NCBI RefSeq assembly: GCF_022095675.1
Contig: NZ_JAHYSG010000003.1
Coordinates: forward strand, 124,001 to 188,000
DNA length: 64,000 nucleotides
Origin: Dactylosporangium sp. AC04546
GTDB lineage: Bacteria > Actinomycetota > Actinomycetes > Mycobacteriales > Micromonosporaceae
Direction of reading: 5' to 3'
In this document: positions 53,501-62,205 of the stretch, piece by piece
Layout: each line of letters opens with the position of its first letter
How positions within the stretch are numbered: the stretch's first letter is position 1
Program-made: the position numbers and the translations under genes
The notes under the pieces: model-generated
The model's input: only the letters and a program-made list of their open reading frames with translations
The model's database searches: none
What the model was told of the DNA's origin: nothing

Positions 53501-53732
53501 GGCCGACGCCGCGCTCGAGCGGGCCGACCAGGCGATGTGGGACCACGGCCAGCGGTACGCCGAGGGTCTGCTCCTGCTGCTGAAGGCGCGCCTGCTGCAG
53601 GCCCGCGGCGCCCCCGTCGCCGCGGTCCGGGCCGCCGCGGAACGGGCCTCCGCGCGCTCGGCCGCCTGCGAGGCGCACCTGTTCGCCCGCCGCACCGAAC
53701 AGTTCCTCGCCGAGCTTGGGGGTACGACATGA
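50577..53732 (+). CDS. SARP/AfsR-type regulator, BTAD-AAA-TPR, paralogue 2
   Basis: Regulator of 1051 aa, collinear with paralogue 1. The winged helix reads LQILGPLRIWRDGAEL...QAYLLALLLARAGRPT...LIDLIWGDDVPSSALNVLHKYVGALRRLLE. BTAD is followed by P-loop EGEPGAGKTRLL, Walker B LLILDDLQWADAASLQLL and a TPR-like end. GTG at 50577 is the only start close to the winged helix and follows the DUF4188 stop by 26 nt. The stop overlaps the aminotransferase start as ATGA, so regulator and enzyme are translationally coupled. Confidence 0.92.
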   Translation: MATPSPYLQILGPLRIWRDGAELDAGPRQQAYLLALLLARAGRPTRTSELIDLIWGDDVPSSALNVLHKYVGALRRLLEPLLPIRETGSFLHRRGNAYLLAAGPATLDLVAFRELVDAARSALTRHDHHAALDHYVSALGLWHGPAGDGIADGTIATTVFAALDNEFYAVCTAAAELAVSVGKPERVLAPLQLAVSMAPFNEPVLAALVVVLGAAGRQAEALSVFRQVRDRLADELGVDPGPALEDAQRRILTQPSAAPPGRAADQEAAWTVAATFIGRAEELATLRRIVERAVAGHTAIGVVEGEPGAGKTRLLEEAAAVAGRLGALAVWGSCLEGDGTPAMWPWEQALGTVVQSLPPAVSKQWLTGELGVLAGRDDATRQLPDGNAQFRLFEQVVALVGQASARRPTLLILDDLQWADAASLQLLHHLAGRLPHGTAIIGALRDRAPTVSPDLSRVLAAASRRPGHRRFRLGPLGLADVAELVRQEAGREAGDAVARAIHTRTSGNPFFVRELSRLLSEVGAIDGDTSAAAGVPSTVHDVVRDRMAGLDDPARDLLRVAALIGRDVDLRLLSRATGVAVADCLRRLEPLHTLGLLETGPQDPSTLRFAHDLVRESVSETATQQQVTQLHLRVADALEHIHAGDEDVAERLAYHLWAAGPLAEPVRVAEALIRAGRRAAAKLAFESANRQLRSAVQTTRASGLMEPELAALTLLAIVVRRQSGYDASTFDLLERAEYLARALGRETEAADFLFIRLMGAYTSLEHDRAQLARRMHELGQASGDPAVRRYGRQAWGLHQWDIGNIGEAYRSFTEVDAAAADGTVAPDEETPLRRDGSIPGEGPGWRAVMTALHGDVGAAQAFVDTWDKPGDPYAASVWVYYTTMIASMAGDAEVALRAGERWADAGLARLRAQIDHYIRQSWCWARALTGEDPAGAAAEAEELLVANLLQPPQWGVAYHYALIAEMWLAAGSPDRADAALERADQAMWDHGQRYAEGLLLLLKARLLQARGAPVAAVRAAAERASARSAACEAHLFARRTEQFLAELGGTT

Positions 53733-54934
53733 CCGCGGCGGCCGAGGAAGCGAGCGGGCTGACGGCCCTGGCCCGTGGGCTCTCGGCGCCGAAGGGCTTC
53801 GTCGAGGCCAGTCTGGCCGCGGCGGCCCCCGGCGCGATCCGCCTGCTCGGCGGCATCCCCGCGCCCGAGGCCCTGCCCGTCGACGCGATCGGCGCGGCAT
53901 CGGCGCGGCTGTGGCAGGACGTCGGCGGCGCGCTCGCGGGGCTGCAGTACTCGGCGGCGCCCGGCTCGGCCGCGCTGCGCGACTGGATCGCGAGTCGGGA
54001 GGGCGTCGACCCTCGCCGGATCGTGGTGACCAACGGCGGCATGCACGGCCTCGCGCTGGCGGTGCTGACCGTCGTCGAGCGCGATGCCACCGTCGCCGTC
54101 GACGATCCGGTGTTCCCGGGCTTCCTGTGGGCCCTGGAGGTGGCGACGACGCGGCTCCTGCCCGTGCCTGTCGCGGCCGACGGCTTCGACGTGGAACACC
54201 TCGCCCGGCGCCTCGCCGCCGGCGCCCGGATCGCCGCCGCCTACACCGTGCCGGACTTTCACAACCCCGCCCAGGTCAGCCTCTCCGCGGCGAAGCGGCA
54301 GGCGCTGATCGCGCTCGCCGAGCGGCACGGCTTCTACGTGATCGTCGACAACCCGTACCGGGCCCTGCGCTTCGCCGGCCGGGACCAGGGCGCCGCGGTC
54401 TTCAACGACTCCGACCGGGCGATCCACGTCAACACCTTCACCAAGACCCTCGGCCCCGGCTGGCGCGTGGGGTGGCTGGTGCTGCCCGAGCACCTCGTGG
54501 ACCCGGTCGTCCGGCTGCGCAACCGTCTCGACGTCCACACGTCCTCGGTGACCCAGGCGATCCTCGAGCGGCTGCTCACCGACGACGCCGGATCGTTCGA
54601 CCGGATCGTGCGTGGCGCCGTCGCCCTGTACCGGGAGCGCGCCGGCGTGCTGGTCGACGCCCTCCGGGAACACCTGCCGGGCGCCCTGGACGTCGTGCCG
54701 CCCGAGGGCGGGCTGTTCCTGTGGCCGCGGCTCACCGACGACGCCGTGGACCCGGCGGCGCTGTTCCGGCGGGCGGCCGCCCACGGCGTGGTCTACCAGC
54801 CGGGCGAAGTCTTCGCGGCTGGACCCGAGCGGCGCCGCTCGGCCCGGCACCTCCGTTTTGCCTACAGCGACCGCACCCCGCACGAGCTGCGGGAGGCCGT
54901 CCGCCGTCTGGCCCTGGCCTTCGAGGACGTATGA
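53729..54934 (+). CDS. PLP-dependent class I/II aminotransferase
   Basis: Fold-type I aminotransferase of 401 aa, closest in layout to the MocR/2-aminoadipate group without the GntR domain. It has SGGIPAPEALP-like LLGGIPAPEALPVDAI, YSAAPGSAALRDWIASREGV, and TNGGMHGLALAVL (cofactor site). PDFHNPAQVSLSAAKRQALIALAERHGFYVIVDNPY carries the Asp for the pyridine nitrogen, and NTFTKTLGPGWRVGWLV the Schiff-base lysine in TKT. It transfers an amino group from an unknown amino acid. It is ATGA-coupled on both sides, to the SARP and the transporter, so it is probably the enzyme of this small operon. Confidence 0.88.
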   Translation: MTAAAEEASGLTALARGLSAPKGFVEASLAAAAPGAIRLLGGIPAPEALPVDAIGAASARLWQDVGGALAGLQYSAAPGSAALRDWIASREGVDPRRIVVTNGGMHGLALAVLTVVERDATVAVDDPVFPGFLWALEVATTRLLPVPVAADGFDVEHLARRLAAGARIAAAYTVPDFHNPAQVSLSAAKRQALIALAERHGFYVIVDNPYRALRFAGRDQGAAVFNDSDRAIHVNTFTKTLGPGWRVGWLVLPEHLVDPVVRLRNRLDVHTSSVTQAILERLLTDDAGSFDRIVRGAVALYRERAGVLVDALREHLPGALDVVPPEGGLFLWPRLTDDAVDPAALFRRAAAHGVVYQPGEVFAAGPERRRSARHLRFAYSDRTPHELREAVRRLALAFEDV

Positions 54935-56286
54935 GCAACGATCGGCTCCCCTTCCGCGCGCTCCTGCCGTTTGCCGCCGGCTCGGTCGGCATGGGCATCT
55001 GGGTCACCGTGCCGGGCATCTTCCTGCTGTACTTCCTGACCGACGTCCTCGGCGTGCCGCCGCACGTGGCCGGCATCGCACTGCTGGTGCCGAATGTGGC
55101 CGACATCGTGCTGCACCCGTCGGTGGGCCGGCTCTCGGATGCGAGCATGGCCGGCCGCGGCCACCGCCGGCGGCTGATGTCGGCCGGCTGCGCCGTGGTG
55201 CTCGCCTTCGTGGCCATGTTCGCCGTGCCGTCAGGCCTGACCGGGCCGGCGGCCGCGATCTGGGTCGCGGCGGCGCTGGTCGCCGGTAACCTGCTCTACT
55301 CGTGCTACCAGGTCTCGTACCTCGCGACGCCGGCCGACCTGGGCATCGGCTACCACGAGCGGACCCGCCTCATGGGGTACCGCAACGTCGTGATCACCGT
55401 GAGCGTCCTGCTCGCCGGCGTGGCCGCGCCGCTGGTCGCCGGCGACGACCCGGGCGTCGGCGACTACACCCGGATGGCCGGGCTGCTCGGCGCGGCCATG
55501 TTCGCGGCGCTGCTGGTCGGCATCACCGGCGTCGGCCGCCTCAACCGGGTCGCGCCAGGCCGCCCGGCCGCGCCCGGGCACCGCACCCGGCTGCTGGTGG
55601 CGCTGCGCGACCGGCAGTTCCGCATGCTGACCGCGTCCTACCTGACCGTCGCGATCACGATGAACCTGGTGCTGGCCGCCATGCCGTACTTCGCCGAGTA
55701 CGAGCTGGGCCGCGCCTCGTTCACGACCGTGCTCATCGCGGCGTTCATGGCGCCGGCGGTACTGGCCACACCCGCGTGGGTCCTGGTCGCCCGGCGGTTC
55801 GGCAAGCAGCGCAGCCTGCTCGCCGCCCAGGCCACGTTCGTGGCCGGCTCGCTGGTGCTGGCCCTGGGTGCCGCGGCCGGCCTGGCGGTGCTGATCGCGG
55901 CCGTGGCGGTGCTCGGCGTCGCGTTCGCCGCGATGCAGCTCATGCCGCTGTCGATGGTGCCCGACGTCATCGCCGCGGGCGGCCCCGACCGTACCGCCGG
56001 CGCGGGCGTCTACACCGGCGTGTGGACCGCCGCCGAGGCGACCGGCGGCGCGCTGGGGCCGTACGTGTTCTCGGCCTGCCTGGCGGCGGGCGGCTTCGTG
56101 GCCAGCACCGCCGGCGAGCACGCCACGCAGCCGCCCGGCGCGGTGGCGGCCGTCCGCTACGGCTTCACGCTGGTGCCGGCCCTGCTCATGACGGTCGCGA
56201 TCGTGCTGCAGCGCCGGTACACCTTGGACGAACACGCCCACGCCGCCGCGCCGCACGCGGTCGTCCGGGAAGACGCACTGCAGTAG
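54931..56286 (+). CDS. MFS transporter, GPH/MelB-like
   Basis: Integral membrane protein of 451 aa with about 12 hydrophobic segments, starting ALLPFAAGSVGMGIWVTVPGIFLLYFLTDVLGV. The first cytoplasmic loop reads NVADIVLHPSVGRLSDAS...GHRRRLM, matching the Asp/Arg motif of sodium or proton:sugar symporters of the GPH group. YLATPADLGIGYHERTRLMGYRN and SMVPDVIAAGG follow the same family. The ATG overlaps the aminotransferase stop. By context it may export or import the product or substrate of that enzyme. Confidence 0.88.
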   Translation: MSNDRLPFRALLPFAAGSVGMGIWVTVPGIFLLYFLTDVLGVPPHVAGIALLVPNVADIVLHPSVGRLSDASMAGRGHRRRLMSAGCAVVLAFVAMFAVPSGLTGPAAAIWVAAALVAGNLLYSCYQVSYLATPADLGIGYHERTRLMGYRNVVITVSVLLAGVAAPLVAGDDPGVGDYTRMAGLLGAAMFAALLVGITGVGRLNRVAPGRPAAPGHRTRLLVALRDRQFRMLTASYLTVAITMNLVLAAMPYFAEYELGRASFTTVLIAAFMAPAVLATPAWVLVARRFGKQRSLLAAQATFVAGSLVLALGAAAGLAVLIAAVAVLGVAFAAMQLMPLSMVPDVIAAGGPDRTAGAGVYTGVWTAAEATGGALGPYVFSACLAAGGFVASTAGEHATQPPGAVAAVRYGFTLVPALLMTVAIVLQRRYTLDEHAHAAAPHAVVREDALQ

Positions 56287-56536
56287 CGCCGGATTCGTCG
56301 CGAAATCGCGGCGAAACCTTCGAGGATTCGCATCCGGAGCATAGGCATTCGGATATTCTGTAAGCCGATCACCACGGGCGGCCGCCACCAGGAATCGTTC
56401 GATTCAAAATCTTGCCTGCACGATGACCGCGTGCTCGTGATTCCGCTAGCTCGGCGTTTGATGGACATCGATCAGCCCAGCCACTTGGCGCCCCGCCACC
56501 GTCGAGCGACCTCGCCCGCCTATCGAGAAGGAATTC

Positions 56537-56845
56537 GTGCACGACGCATCAGCTCAACCGAGCGCCCGCACGCGCGGGCTGCGGCGCTTGCGGCTGCTGG
56601 CCGGCGCACTGGCGCTGCCGACTGCCACGCTAGCCGTGAACCCGGCGGCCCATGCCGAGGCGGACCGGACGATCACGTCGAACCAGACCGGCACCCATAG
56701 CGGGCGAACGGTCGTCCACCTGGGTTCCAACGACGCCTCGGACGGCGATGCCCAGTTGCGCTGGGGGGTCACTGGTCGTCAGCCGAACAACACACGCTCT
56801 CACTGGCACACCGGAGCCGGCCCTGCCAAGCACCGCATCGAGTAG
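56537..56845 (+). pseudogene. Truncated secreted protein, GH11 xylanase-like start
   Basis: GTG at 56537 with AGAAGGAA upstream. A signal peptide (LRRLRLLAGALALPTATLAVNPAAHA) is followed by DRTITSNQTGTHSG, which resembles the mature N-terminus of family 11 xylanases (TNQTGT-x-G). The sequence then loses all similarity (GRTVVHLGSNDASDGDAQLRW) and stops. It appears to be the front end of a xylanase gene cut off by a rearrangement. A new small secreted protein cannot be excluded. Confidence 0.5.
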
Positions 56846-56886
56846 GTAGGGGGCGCCGCGATCGCCCGCGCAAACCCTTGAAGAAA

Positions 56887-56970
56887 CGGCGCCTCGTCGA
56901 TAGGTTAACCGCATGCATCCCTGTTTATGCACGGGTGCTATGGATGGGGGTTCAATTCCCCCTGCGCCCA
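56887..56970 (+). other. tRNA-like sequence (degenerate)
   Basis: GGGGGTTCAATTCCCCC forms a perfect T-arm and is followed by TGCGCCCA, which can pair with part of CGGCGCC at 56887. A TGCAT/ATGCA stem lies where the anticodon arm would be. There is no proper D-arm. It may be a tRNA remnant or an old attachment site beside the truncated xylanase-like gene. Confidence 0.35.
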
Positions 56971-56999
56971 ACACCCCTTCACGAGGTGAGGCCGACCTA

Positions 57000-57130
57000 A
57001 GAGCGTGTTTGAGAAGTGGGTCTGTTTGTCGTCGGGCGTAACCGCTGGCGTCGATGCCGCCAAGGTAGCCGGACGTCCCGGCTGCGGTGTTGCTCATCGG
57101 GCCTGACCGACGTGCAGGTCCCGACCGCGT
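57000..57130 (+). pseudogene. IS5-like element remnant, left end
   Basis: GAGCGTGTTTGAGAAGTGGG resembles IS5-type ends. The following 100 nt (GCGTCGATGCCGCCAAGGTAGCCGGA... CTGACCGACG) parallel the start of the IS5 copy at 57870-57945 but carry no intact frame. Confidence 0.4.
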
Positions 57131-57179
57131 GACCGACCTCATCGGCCGGTTATCGCATCCAACGCCGTATCTTGCCTCG

Positions 57180-57845
57180 GTGACCTACTTCGCGGACCTG
57201 ACGCCCTACGCGTACTCGCACTTCGACTACGACACTGTCAACCACGAATGGGGCACGCTGGACTACCGACCGCGGTACGAGCGGCTCAACGTTGGCTGGC
57301 TGGACGCCTCGCAGCCGTTCGACACGGGCCCGGTCTCGGACGGGTTCGCCAGCGCGTTGCTCGACGTCATCGGCAACCCATCCGTCAACGAGACGCGAGG
57401 CCTCCACAGCTGTGAGTTCTGCCCGCAGGACGCGAATCCCATCGCCGATCCGCGGCCAGACGGGCGGCCCTGGCTTGCGTTCCGCGAGATCAGGGTGCCG
57501 GCCCGGCCGGGCGTGATGTTCGCGGCGCCAGCGCTGATCTGGCATTACGTCTCCGCTCACGCCTACCGGCCGCCCGCGGAGTTCGTCGAAGCGGTACGGC
57601 GTTACGACGCCGGCTGGGCCACCGAGCCAAGCCCCTGGATCCCGCCCGACGCAGAGCGCGAAGTCTGGAACCGGTCCCCCATCAACGTCATGATTCCATG
57701 TGGGAGCTGCGGTCAGTCGTTCGAGTTGCACTTCACCCCGGTCGGGCCTGAACACAGCGCACCTTCGCTGGCCAACCAGCAGCTCAGACAGCAGTGTCCC
57801 GACCACGACGGCAAGGAGTGGGAATTCTGGGACAAGATCCGATGA
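57180..57845 (+). CDS. Conserved actinobacterial protein, function unknown
   Basis: Protein of 221 aa beginning VTYFADLTPYAYSHF, which resembles a family of small actinobacterial proteins with this N-terminal motif. LNVGWLDASQPFDTGPVSDGFASALLDVI and LHSCEFCPQ follow. A second cysteine pair occurs near the C-terminus (CGSCGQSFELHF), so a zinc ribbon is possible. The GTG at 57180 is chosen because similarity begins there; an upstream GTG at 57129 is in frame. It sits between two IS5-like copies. Nothing indicates a reaction. Confidence 0.65.
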   Translation: MTYFADLTPYAYSHFDYDTVNHEWGTLDYRPRYERLNVGWLDASQPFDTGPVSDGFASALLDVIGNPSVNETRGLHSCEFCPQDANPIADPRPDGRPWLAFREIRVPARPGVMFAAPALIWHYVSAHAYRPPAEFVEAVRRYDAGWATEPSPWIPPDAEREVWNRSPINVMIPCGSCGQSFELHFTPVGPEHSAPSLANQQLRQQCPDHDGKEWEFWDKIR

Positions 57846-57900
57846 GGGTACGTCGGCGCGCCTACCTGGCCACCGATGTCGATGCCGCCAGCGTGGCCGG

Positions 57901-58686
57901 ATGCTCCGGCCGTGGCGGTACCCCTCAGACCTGACCGACGAGCAGTGGGCGCTGGTCGGGCCGCTGCTCCCAGCGCCCAAACGCGTTGGTAGGCCGGAAA
58001 AGCATCCACGCAGATCCATTGTGGACGCGGTTCTGTTCGTGGCCCGCACCGGCTGCGCCTGGCGGTACCTGCCCGGCGACTTCCCGCCATGGCAGACGGT
58101 CTACTGGTACTTCAAACAGTGGGAAGAGTCCAAGGTCACCGAGGCGATGCTCACCACGCTGCGGGAGCGAGCGCGGATACAGCAGGGCCACAACCCGCAG
58201 CCCAGCGCGGGCATCATCGACTCCCAAAGCGTCAAGGGCGCCGACACCGTCGGGCGCGGCAGCCGAGGCTACGACGCGGGCAAGAAGATCAACGGCCGGA
58301 AACGGTTCATCGTCACCGACACCCTCGGCCTGCTCACCAACGTGGTCGTCCTCGCCGCCAGCGTCCAGGACCACGACGGCGCCAGGACCACCCTGCTGTC
58401 CATGTACCTGGCCGCGCCGATCCGGTTCGTCTTCGCCGACAGCGGCTTCACCGGCAAGCTCGTCGACTGGACCACCAGCATCCTGCGCACCACGCTGCAC
58501 ATCGTGCGCAAACCCGAAGGCCAACAAGGCTTCGCAGTCATCCCGCGCCGCTGGTGCGTCAAGCGGACCCTGGCCTGGCTCACCGCCCACCGCCGCCTCG
58601 CCCGCGACACGGCGAGCGACCGCGTCGAAATGCTCGGAGTCACGGACGGGCACGGCGAGCGCTGTCGACCACGCGCGCCTCGTTGA
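57901..58686 (+). mobile_element. IS5-family transposase with altered C-terminus
   Basis: DDE transposase of 261 aa: YPSDLTDEQWALVGPLLPAP, RTGCAWRYLPGDFPPWQTVYWYFKQW, SAGIIDSQSVKGADTVG (first Asp), FVFADSGFTGKLVDW (second Asp) and a third acidic position expected after KRTLAWLTAHRRLARD. The final segment (TASDRVEMLGVTDGHGERC...) does not match the family, so the element is cut at its 3' end, about where it meets the gene fragment at 58640. Probably inactive. Confidence 0.82.
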
Positions 58687-58852
58687 CGCCGGGGTCGGGC
58701 GAGGCCGGCGTCAGCTCGACGACGGCGCGGGCGTATGGCACCCAGTCGGGGAAGCCGTGCGGGTCGACCGCGATCCCGGCGCGGTAGCGGTTCCGCAGCA
58801 TCGGCGAGGCTGGATGGATCACCTGGAACGCGTAGCGACCGCCGGCGATCAT
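58640..58852 (-). pseudogene. Gene front end disrupted by the IS5 element
   Basis: ATG at 58852 with GGGAGGG about 10 nt upstream encodes IAGGRYAFQVIHPASPMLRN and VDPHGFPDWVPYARAVVEL, a well-formed protein start. After VNEARVVDS the frame enters the transposase end and stops. The rest of the gene is not present in the window. Family unknown. Confidence 0.5.
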
Positions 58853-58985
58853 GCGCTGCACCCTCCCCCGTCCCTGGAGCCCCACGCCGTGACTTCCCGG
58901 TTCGAGTCCATCGACGTTAAGCTACCGCCCGTTGGCCCACGCCGGTTACCCGAGCCGGCCGCTACCGACCACCGAGAGGCGCCGC

Positions 58986-59444
58986 ATGCGACGCATTGCC
59001 GCTTTGGCCGTCACGCTGCTGCTCACGCTGAGCGGGTGCGGCACGCTCGGGAGCGGGGGCGGCACCGAGCCACCGGCCGACCAGCGGGTCTCCCACGAGG
59101 TCTCCTATGACCTCTTTCACTCCGGCGGGCCGGGCTTCAAGCTGCTGGTGAGCTACACCGACGCGTCCGGCCGGAACGCGACGGCCGAGACGCCCACCGG
59201 GACATGGTCGCAATCGGTGACGTTGCAATACCCGGACGTGACCACGGTGACGTTCGGCGGCCAGGCGGCGCCCGACAGCGGCAACCAGCCTCCGCTGGGC
59301 AGCCAGATCCCGTCGACGACGTGCATCCTGTGGGTCGACGGCTCGATCGTCGCGCAGCACCAGTCGCTCCAGCCCACCTGCCAGGCCAAGCTGACCGCCT
59401 CGGTGGCGCCGCCGAAGTCACGCTCGGCGTCGCCGTCGAGGTAG
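58986..59444 (+). CDS. Lipoprotein, function unknown
   Basis: Protein of 152 aa with a lipoprotein signal (MRRIAALAVTLLLTLSGC, lipobox LSGC with Cys18), so anchored on the outer face of the membrane. The mature part is a beta-rich domain (EVSYDLFHSGGPGFKLLVSYTDASG, SQSVTLQYPDVTTVTFGGQ), similar in style to MmpS-like or immunoglobulin-like domains, with a Cys pair (TTCILWVDG and LQPTCQA) that could form a disulfide. The ATG at 58986 has GAGAGG upstream. It diverges from the disrupted gene. Confidence 0.75.
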   Translation: MRRIAALAVTLLLTLSGCGTLGSGGGTEPPADQRVSHEVSYDLFHSGGPGFKLLVSYTDASGRNATAETPTGTWSQSVTLQYPDVTTVTFGGQAAPDSGNQPPLGSQIPSTTCILWVDGSIVAQHQSLQPTCQAKLTASVAPPKSRSASPSR

Positions 59445-59932
59445 CGCTCAGCCGCCGACCTCGACGCGCGTCACCACGGCGGCCGCGCCTCGTGCGGGCC
59501 CGACGGACAGCAAACCTGGGTGTTCAGACTGCTGGTCGAGCCGAACACCCGCTCGTGTACCGACATCGACTGGTCGACGTTACTGCCCGGCGACCGGTTG
59601 ACGGGTTGGCTATCGCCAGATCCTCAGCGCAGGATGATGACCATCGACCCACTGAGCGGGGCAGACGGACTGAGCTTCTTCACGTAGGCCGCGATCCGCT
59701 TCTCGGCTGTCCGTCTACCGATAACCGACCGTAGCCGACGGTGCCGAGCTTCGACCCCGACGGTGGCCATGGAAGAGGCTCAGCATCCGCGGCCTCCGCA
59801 GCCCCGCCGAGTCGAGCGGAGCGGTCAGCCGACCAATGGATGCTCACTCGGGGCCTATGAACGAGGTTCACGTCCGGTTGCTGACACGTGGTCTAAGGGA
59901 CGTCTCGTAACCCTGAGCTCTGTCCACTGAGG
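59445..59932. other. Intergenic, 0.5 kb, nothing recognised
   Basis: Short frames on both strands lack ribosome sites and family features. Confidence 0.5.
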
Positions 59933-60556
59933 ATGATCGCCGATGATGTCCGGGTGCAGGTGATCTCCGCAGCCCGTCCTGAGTGGATCTTTCCGTTCAC
60001 CGGACTACAGCCTGCCCAGTTCCGCAGGCTGGTCCGATTGGTGGCCGAGCGTGGTGGGGACTCGATCGCCGACGGGCGGCCGGGCCGGCAGCGGGCGCTC
60101 AACCTCGCCGACCGGGTGCTGCTGGTGGCCGTGTACTGGCGCACCAACCTGACCATGCGGCAGATCGGTCCGCTGTTCGGGGTGTCTCACTCCGCCGCAC
60201 ACCGGGTCATCGACACCCTCCGGCCGCTCCTCGCACTGGCCCCGGTACGGCGGCGGCCGGACGACCAGATCGCCACCGTCGACGGCACACTGATCCCGAC
60301 CCGGGACCACCACCTGGCCACGCGCAGCAAGAACTACTGCTGTTGCCCCGGCACCCGCGGCTCAGCGATGCTGCGCACCGGCGGCGACGTCGTCGCGCCG
60401 TCCTCGGCGGCCGCATCCGCCAGCCCGCAAGCCAGCGCGGCCGGTTCGACCCAACGCGCCGTCGGCGCCGTCGGCCTCGCCATCGGCGACAGGCTCGCCC
60501 GTCCCTCCCGAGACGGTCATCGTTTCGTAAGATCCCGCCGGCCGGTCCGGTCGTAA
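59933..60556 (+). pseudogene. IS5-type transposase fragment
   Basis: Reads SAARPEWIFPFTGLQPAQFRRLVRLVAERGG, then LADRVLLVAVYWRTNLTMRQIGPLFGVSHSAAHRVID and TVDGTLIPTRDHHLATRSKNY. That is the HTH part and first catalytic Asp region of a DDE transposase. After NYCCCPGTRG the sequence no longer matches and the second half of the catalytic domain is absent. Confidence 0.75.
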
Positions 60557-60565
60557 GGTCAGGGC

Positions 60566-61141
60566 GTGCTGCGCTACCGTCTTGCCCTACCTTGGGTCAC
60601 CGCTCTCGCTGTGCTGGCCGGATGTGCCGACGACACCACGTCGCCCGTCGTCGCGGACGCCCCGCCGGCATCCGCCGTGGGCGCTGCCACCCCGGGCGTG
60701 ACCGCGGCACCGCCGTCCGGCTCCCCCACCGCCGAAAACGTTCCGCCCACGCTGGCCTTCAAGGCCAAGACCCTGAACGGTACCGAGTTCGACGGCGCGA
60801 CCCTGGCCGGCAAACCGGCCGTGCTGTGGTTCTGGGCGCCATGGTGCCCGACCTGCGCTGGCCAGGCCAAGGGTGTCAAGGCCACCGCCGAACAGCTGGC
60901 CGGGAAGGTCAACGTCATTGGTGTCGGCGGCCTCGACGACGAGGCAGCGATGCAGCGGTTCGTCACCGAGTGGAAGCTCGACGGTATGCCACACCTGTCC
61001 GATCAGGCGGGCACTGTGTGGAAGCGGTTCGGCGTCACCGCGCAGAGCACGTTCGTGCTGCTGGACAGCACCGGCGTCGTGGTACACAAGGGTGTCTTCA
61101 GCGGCGAGGACCTGCTCGGCCGCGCGGGCAAGCTGACCTGA
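60566..61141 (+). CDS. TlpA/ResA-like thioredoxin lipoprotein
   Basis: Protein of 191 aa. The signal peptide ends in VLAGC (lipobox), followed by a Pro/Ala/Thr-rich linker and a thioredoxin domain (LNGTEFDGATLAGKPAVLWFWAPWCPTCAGQAKGV) with redox motif WCPTC. It then shows GMPHLSDQAGTVWKRFGVTAQSTFVLLD with the cis-Pro region altered (Gln-Ser). It would act outside the membrane, receiving electrons from CcdA. The GTG at 60566 follows AAGGTCAGG. The CcdA gene starts 11 nt after its stop, and the pairing is standard. Confidence 0.9.
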   Translation: MLRYRLALPWVTALAVLAGCADDTTSPVVADAPPASAVGAATPGVTAAPPSGSPTAENVPPTLAFKAKTLNGTEFDGATLAGKPAVLWFWAPWCPTCAGQAKGVKATAEQLAGKVNVIGVGGLDDEAAMQRFVTEWKLDGMPHLSDQAGTVWKRFGVTAQSTFVLLDSTGVVVHKGVFSGEDLLGRAGKLT

Positions 61142-61152
61142 GGTGGCCTGAG

Positions 61153-62022
61153 GTGTCTGATCTCGGGCTCGCCCTGGCCGCCGGGCTCGTCGCCGCCGTC
61201 AACCCCTGCGGGTTCGCGCTGCTGCCGGTGTACCTGACGCTGCTCGTCCTGGGCGAGGACAGCCCGTCCCGGCCGGTGGCGGTGCGCCGCGCCGTCGCCG
61301 CCACCGCAGCGATGACGCTCGGGTTCGTCGCGGTGTTCGGTACGTTCGGTCTGGTTGTCGCGCCGGTCGCCGGAACGCTGCACCGGTTCCTGCCGTGGTT
61401 CACGGTTGTGTTCGGCCTGCTGCTGGTGGTGCTCGGCGGGTGGCTGGCCGCCGGACGGCACCTGCCGTCGTTCGGGTTGCGTCCGGTCCGCGGCCCGGCG
61501 CTCCGGCGCTCGGCCGGGTCGATGGTGCTGTTCGGCGCGGCGTACGCGCTGGCATCGCTGTCATGCACCGTCGCGCCGTTCCTGGCGATCGTCGCGTCGA
61601 GCTTCCGCGCCGGATCGGTGCTCTCCGGCGTCGGGCTGTTCGTCGCGTACGCCATTGGCATGGGCCTGCTCGTCGGCGTAGCAGCGCTGGCCGTCGCGCT
61701 GGCCCGCCCGGCCGCCGTGACCCGGCTGCGCCGGTTCAGCGGCGCGCTGTCCCGGGTCGCCGGCGCGGTACTGCTCGTCGCCGGTGGATACGTGGCCTAC
61801 TACGGCTGGTACGAACTGCGCGGCGACGTCGACGACCCGGTCATCGAGATGGCGCAGACCGTGCAGCGGCGGCTGGCGGACGCGGTCGACGGGCTAGGTG
61901 CCGCACCATTCGCGGCGCTGTTCGGTTTGCTGCTGGCCGGTGCGGTGTGGACGAGTGTGGCCCGCGCGCGGCGCACGCCCCACAGGTCTGGGGCCGCTCC
62001 CCGACCGACCGACGACCGGTGA
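61153..62022 (+). CDS. ccdA: CcdA-type cytochrome c biogenesis/thiol transporter
   Basis: Membrane protein of 289 aa with six or more helices. The two membrane cysteines that carry electrons are present in AAVNPCGFALLPVYLTLL and ALASLSCTVAPFLAIV. It passes reducing power from cytoplasmic thioredoxin to exported thiol proteins such as the TlpA-like partner upstream. The GTG at 61153 has GAGG next to it, 11 nt after the partner stop. A longer frame upstream is a shadow. A seventh helix near the C-terminus (AALFGLLLAGAVWTSVARA) is extra. Confidence 0.9.
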   Translation: MSDLGLALAAGLVAAVNPCGFALLPVYLTLLVLGEDSPSRPVAVRRAVAATAAMTLGFVAVFGTFGLVVAPVAGTLHRFLPWFTVVFGLLLVVLGGWLAAGRHLPSFGLRPVRGPALRRSAGSMVLFGAAYALASLSCTVAPFLAIVASSFRAGSVLSGVGLFVAYAIGMGLLVGVAALAVALARPAAVTRLRRFSGALSRVAGAVLLVAGGYVAYYGWYELRGDVDDPVIEMAQTVQRRLADAVDGLGAAPFAALFGLLLAGAVWTSVARARRTPHRSGAAPRPTDDR

Positions 62023-62205
62023 ACCGAACGGTACCGACCGCCCGGTGCGCTACAGCAGGGCGGCGACGCAGGCACAGGGCACAGAACTATGTAGCGCCGA
62101 TCTGAGCAGGCACGTGCAGCTCCCACCAACGCCGCCCGGGCACTGCGGAGATCCGTAGGCGCCTTCCATCGCGCGGCCGGCACTCCGGGGTGAAACTCCT
62201 CGCGC

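Noticed and set aside
57901-58686. Intact, mobile IS5 copy
   Set aside because: The transposase C-terminus is replaced by unrelated sequence and no matching terminal inverted repeats were found on both sides.
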